Positions 62,431-64,000 of a stretch of DNA of 64,000 bases are shown piece by piece (within the stretch, counting starts at the first letter, position 1; every line of letters begins with the position of its first letter). The stretch is from assembly GCF_024359525.1 (NCBI RefSeq), contig NZ_JAKZEU010000003.1, positions 1-64,000 of the forward strand. The letters are read 5' to 3'. Source of the stretch: Paracoccus albicereus (lineage in GTDB: Bacteria; Pseudomonadota; Alphaproteobacteria; Rhodobacterales; Rhodobacteraceae). Made by a program: the position numbers and the translations under genes. Under the pieces are notes generated by a model. The model was given only the letters and a program-made list of their open reading frames with translations, did not search any database and was not told where the DNA came from.

Positions 62431-64000
62431 ATGACTTTGAAGACTCTGCTGATGGGGGCCGCCGCCACGATGGCGCTCGCACCCGCCGCGATGGCCGAAC
62501 GTGGCGAGGACGGACAGGTGAACATCATCATGTGGCAGGCGCCCTCGACGATGAACGTCTATCTGTCGGGCGGCACCAAGGAGCTGGTCGCCTCGAGCAT
62601 GACGCTGGAGCCGCTGGCCTCGTCCGAGCCGGACGGCACGCTGGTGCCGCGCCTGGCCGCCGAAATGCCCTCGATCGACAACGGTGGCATCGCCGAGGAC
62701 CTGCGGTCGGTGACATGGAAGCTGAAGGAAGGGATCAAATGGTCCGACGGCAGCGACTTTACCGCCGATGACGTGGTCTTCACCGCCGAGTACTGCATGA
62801 ACCCGCAGGGCGGTTGTTCGCAGCTGGCAAAGTTCGAGGGCGTCGAGAGCGTGGAGGCGGTCGATCCGCTGACGGTCAAGATCAACTTCGCCGGCGCCAC
62901 GCCCGATCCGTTCGGACCGCTGGTCGGCGCCGCATCGCCGATCCTGCAGAAGGCGCAGTTCGAGAATTGCAGCGGCGAGGCCGCGCCGACCTGCACCGAC
63001 CAGAACTTCAAGCCGATCGGCACCGGTCCGTTCATGGTGACGGATTTCCGCACCAACGACACGATCAGCTTCGAGGCGAACCCCGAATACCGCGAGGCCG
63101 ACAAGCCCGCCTTCGCCACCGCCGTCATCAAGGGCGGCGGCGACGCGGCTGCCGCGGCGCGGTCCGTCCTGGAAACGGGCGAATACGATTACGCCTGGAA
63201 CACCCAGCTTTCGCCCGACGTCATCGCCGGGATGGAATCGGCCGGGCGTGGCAAGGTCGAGGTCGCCTTCGGCAGCCTTGTCGAGCGCCTGCACATCAAC
63301 CTGACCGACCCCTCGTCCTCGCTGCCCGAGGGCGAGCGTTCGACCACGGCGCATCCGCATCCGTTCATGACCGATCCCGCCGTGCGGCAGGCGCTGTCCA
63401 TGGCGATCGACCGCAACGTCCTGACCGAGATCGGCTATGGCCAGGCCGGTCAGCCGACCTGCAACTACGTCCCCGCGCCTGAGGCCTGGGCGTCCGACAA
63501 CACCGATTGCCTGACGCAGGATCTGGAAGGCGCCAAGGCGCTGCTGGAAGAGGCAGGCTGGGTCGCGGGCAGCGACGGCGTGCGGGAAAAGGACGGCGTG
63601 CGGCTGTCGATGGTCTATCAGACCAGCGTCAACGCGGTGCGTCAGGACTTCCAGGCGCTGATCAAGCAATGGTGGGATGAGGTCGGTTTTGAGACCGAAC
63701 TGAAATCCATCGACGCCTCGGTCTTCTTCGGCAGCGATGCGGGTTCGCCCGACACCCTGCAGAAGTTCTACGCCGACGTGCAGATGTACGCCGACAACTT
63801 CGAAGGCACCAACCCCGCGCCGTATCTGGCGAAATGGACCTGCAACAAGGCACCCGGTCCGAACAACCAGTGGCAGGGCGAAAACATCAGCCGTTACTGC
63901 GACGAGGCCTATGACGCGCTGGTCGCCGAGATGGGCAACACCGTCGAGCCCGAGAAGCGCGCCGAAATGGGCCGCCAGATGAACGACATGCTGACCACCA
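62431..64000 (+). CDS. peptide-type ABC transporter substrate-binding protein (runs off the window)
   Basis: At least 523 residues; no stop before the window ends. Signal peptide ending APAAMAE (~23). SBP_bac_5 landmarks: EPLASSEPDGTLVPRLAAEM (~60-79), VTWKLKEGIKWSDGSDFTAD (~95-114), PIGTGPFMVTDF (~195) and VRQALSMAIDRNVL (~320). GGAGA lies before the ATG. Family members bind oligopeptides, nickel, glutathione or opines; the ligand is not evident. Permease genes are expected just beyond the window, in the same direction. Confidence 0.93.
   Translation, partial: MTLKTLLMGAAATMALAPAAMAERGEDGQVNIIMWQAPSTMNVYLSGGTKELVASSMTLEPLASSEPDGTLVPRLAAEMPSIDNGGIAEDLRSVTWKLKEGIKWSDGSDFTADDVVFTAEYCMNPQGGCSQLAKFEGVESVEAVDPLTVKINFAGATPDPFGPLVGAASPILQKAQFENCSGEAAPTCTDQNFKPIGTGPFMVTDFRTNDTISFEANPEYREADKPAFATAVIKGGGDAAAAARSVLETGEYDYAWNTQLSPDVIAGMESAGRGKVEVAFGSLVERLHINLTDPSSSLPEGERSTTAHPHPFMTDPAVRQALSMAIDRNVLTEIGYGQAGQPTCNYVPAPEAWASDNTDCLTQDLEGAKALLEEAGWVAGSDGVREKDGVRLSMVYQTSVNAVRQDFQALIKQWWDEVGFETELKSIDASVFFGSDAGSPDTLQKFYADVQMYADNFEGTNPAPYLAKWTCNKAPGPNNQWQGENISRYCDEAYDALVAEMGNTVEPEKRAEMGRQMNDMLTT

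Overview
This window is a stretch of high-GC alphaproteobacterial chromosome, most consistent with the Rhodobacterales (Rhodobacteraceae, Paracoccus/Rhodobacter-like). The evidence is the gene content and order: lptF-lptG-lptD-surA-pdxA-rsmA, a DUF4167 protein beside prmC-prfA, a ybgC-tolQRAB-pal-cpoB-tilS-ftsH cluster, an RNase E with a long acidic insertion near its S1 region, and a seven-subunit Mrp antiporter with fused A and B. Taxonomy is inferred from content only. I saw no rRNA or tRNA gene, IS element or CRISPR array.

Layout. 1-475: gene-poor, with a possible gene remnant and the rpsI terminator. 475-1590: rplM-rpsI with a near-consensus promoter. 1622-3638: divergent PaaI thioesterase and enoyl-CoA hydratase, then ccdA. 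3744-6640: rne with a long leader. 6781-9762: alpha/beta hydrolase, holC, pepA. 9876-17580: one long, tightly overlapping operon for LPS export and outer-membrane biogenesis (lptF, lptG, lptD, surA), running into pdxA and rsmA. 17614-20569: DUF4167 protein and the release-factor pair prmC-prfA. 20630-24450: a TRAP transporter with an agmatinase-family ureohydrolase. 24600-27135: 3-oxoacid CoA-transferase and an HPP/CBS membrane protein. 27538-36406: an unknown gene, ybgC, a sulfotransferase-like gene, tolQRAB-pal-cpoB, tilS. 36487-38758: ftsH and chorismate mutase. 38767-42251: thioesterase-ruvB-htpX-ruvA-ruvC on the minus strand. 42632-48685: mrpA(B)CDEFG. 48692-52165: dnaE. 52259-56846: a BMP-type (nucleoside-like) ABC importer, next to an M20 amidohydrolase. 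60296-64000: a double-ATPase oligopeptide ABC protein divergent from its binding protein, which runs off the window.

The part that does not fit the ordinary chromosome is 58316-60290. It is an island of visibly lower GC and different codon use with two genes overlapping by ATGA: a ParA/MinD-type ATPase with a C-terminal extension, and a SIR2-family protein. The SIR2 gene is split by a one-base shortfall in a T run (59487-59490). Restoring one T rejoins the missing N-terminal G-S-G-V-S motif to the rest of the domain and gives a 285-residue protein starting on the ParA stop codon. The pair looks like an anti-phage-type module, with a SIR2 NADase-like effector and a P-loop ATPase partner. I do not recognise it as a named system.

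At the left edge of that island (58176-58315), and again in opposite orientation 31 kb away (27344-27483), lies a modular 140-bp intergenic element. Its first 77 bp match at 75 positions and include four TGTAC sites spaced exactly 11 bp apart. It then has a 26-bp diverged spacer of identical length and a second conserved block. Equal length with conserved and variable modules suggests a selected element (a protein-binding array, structured RNA or origin/partition-like site) rather than a simple duplication.
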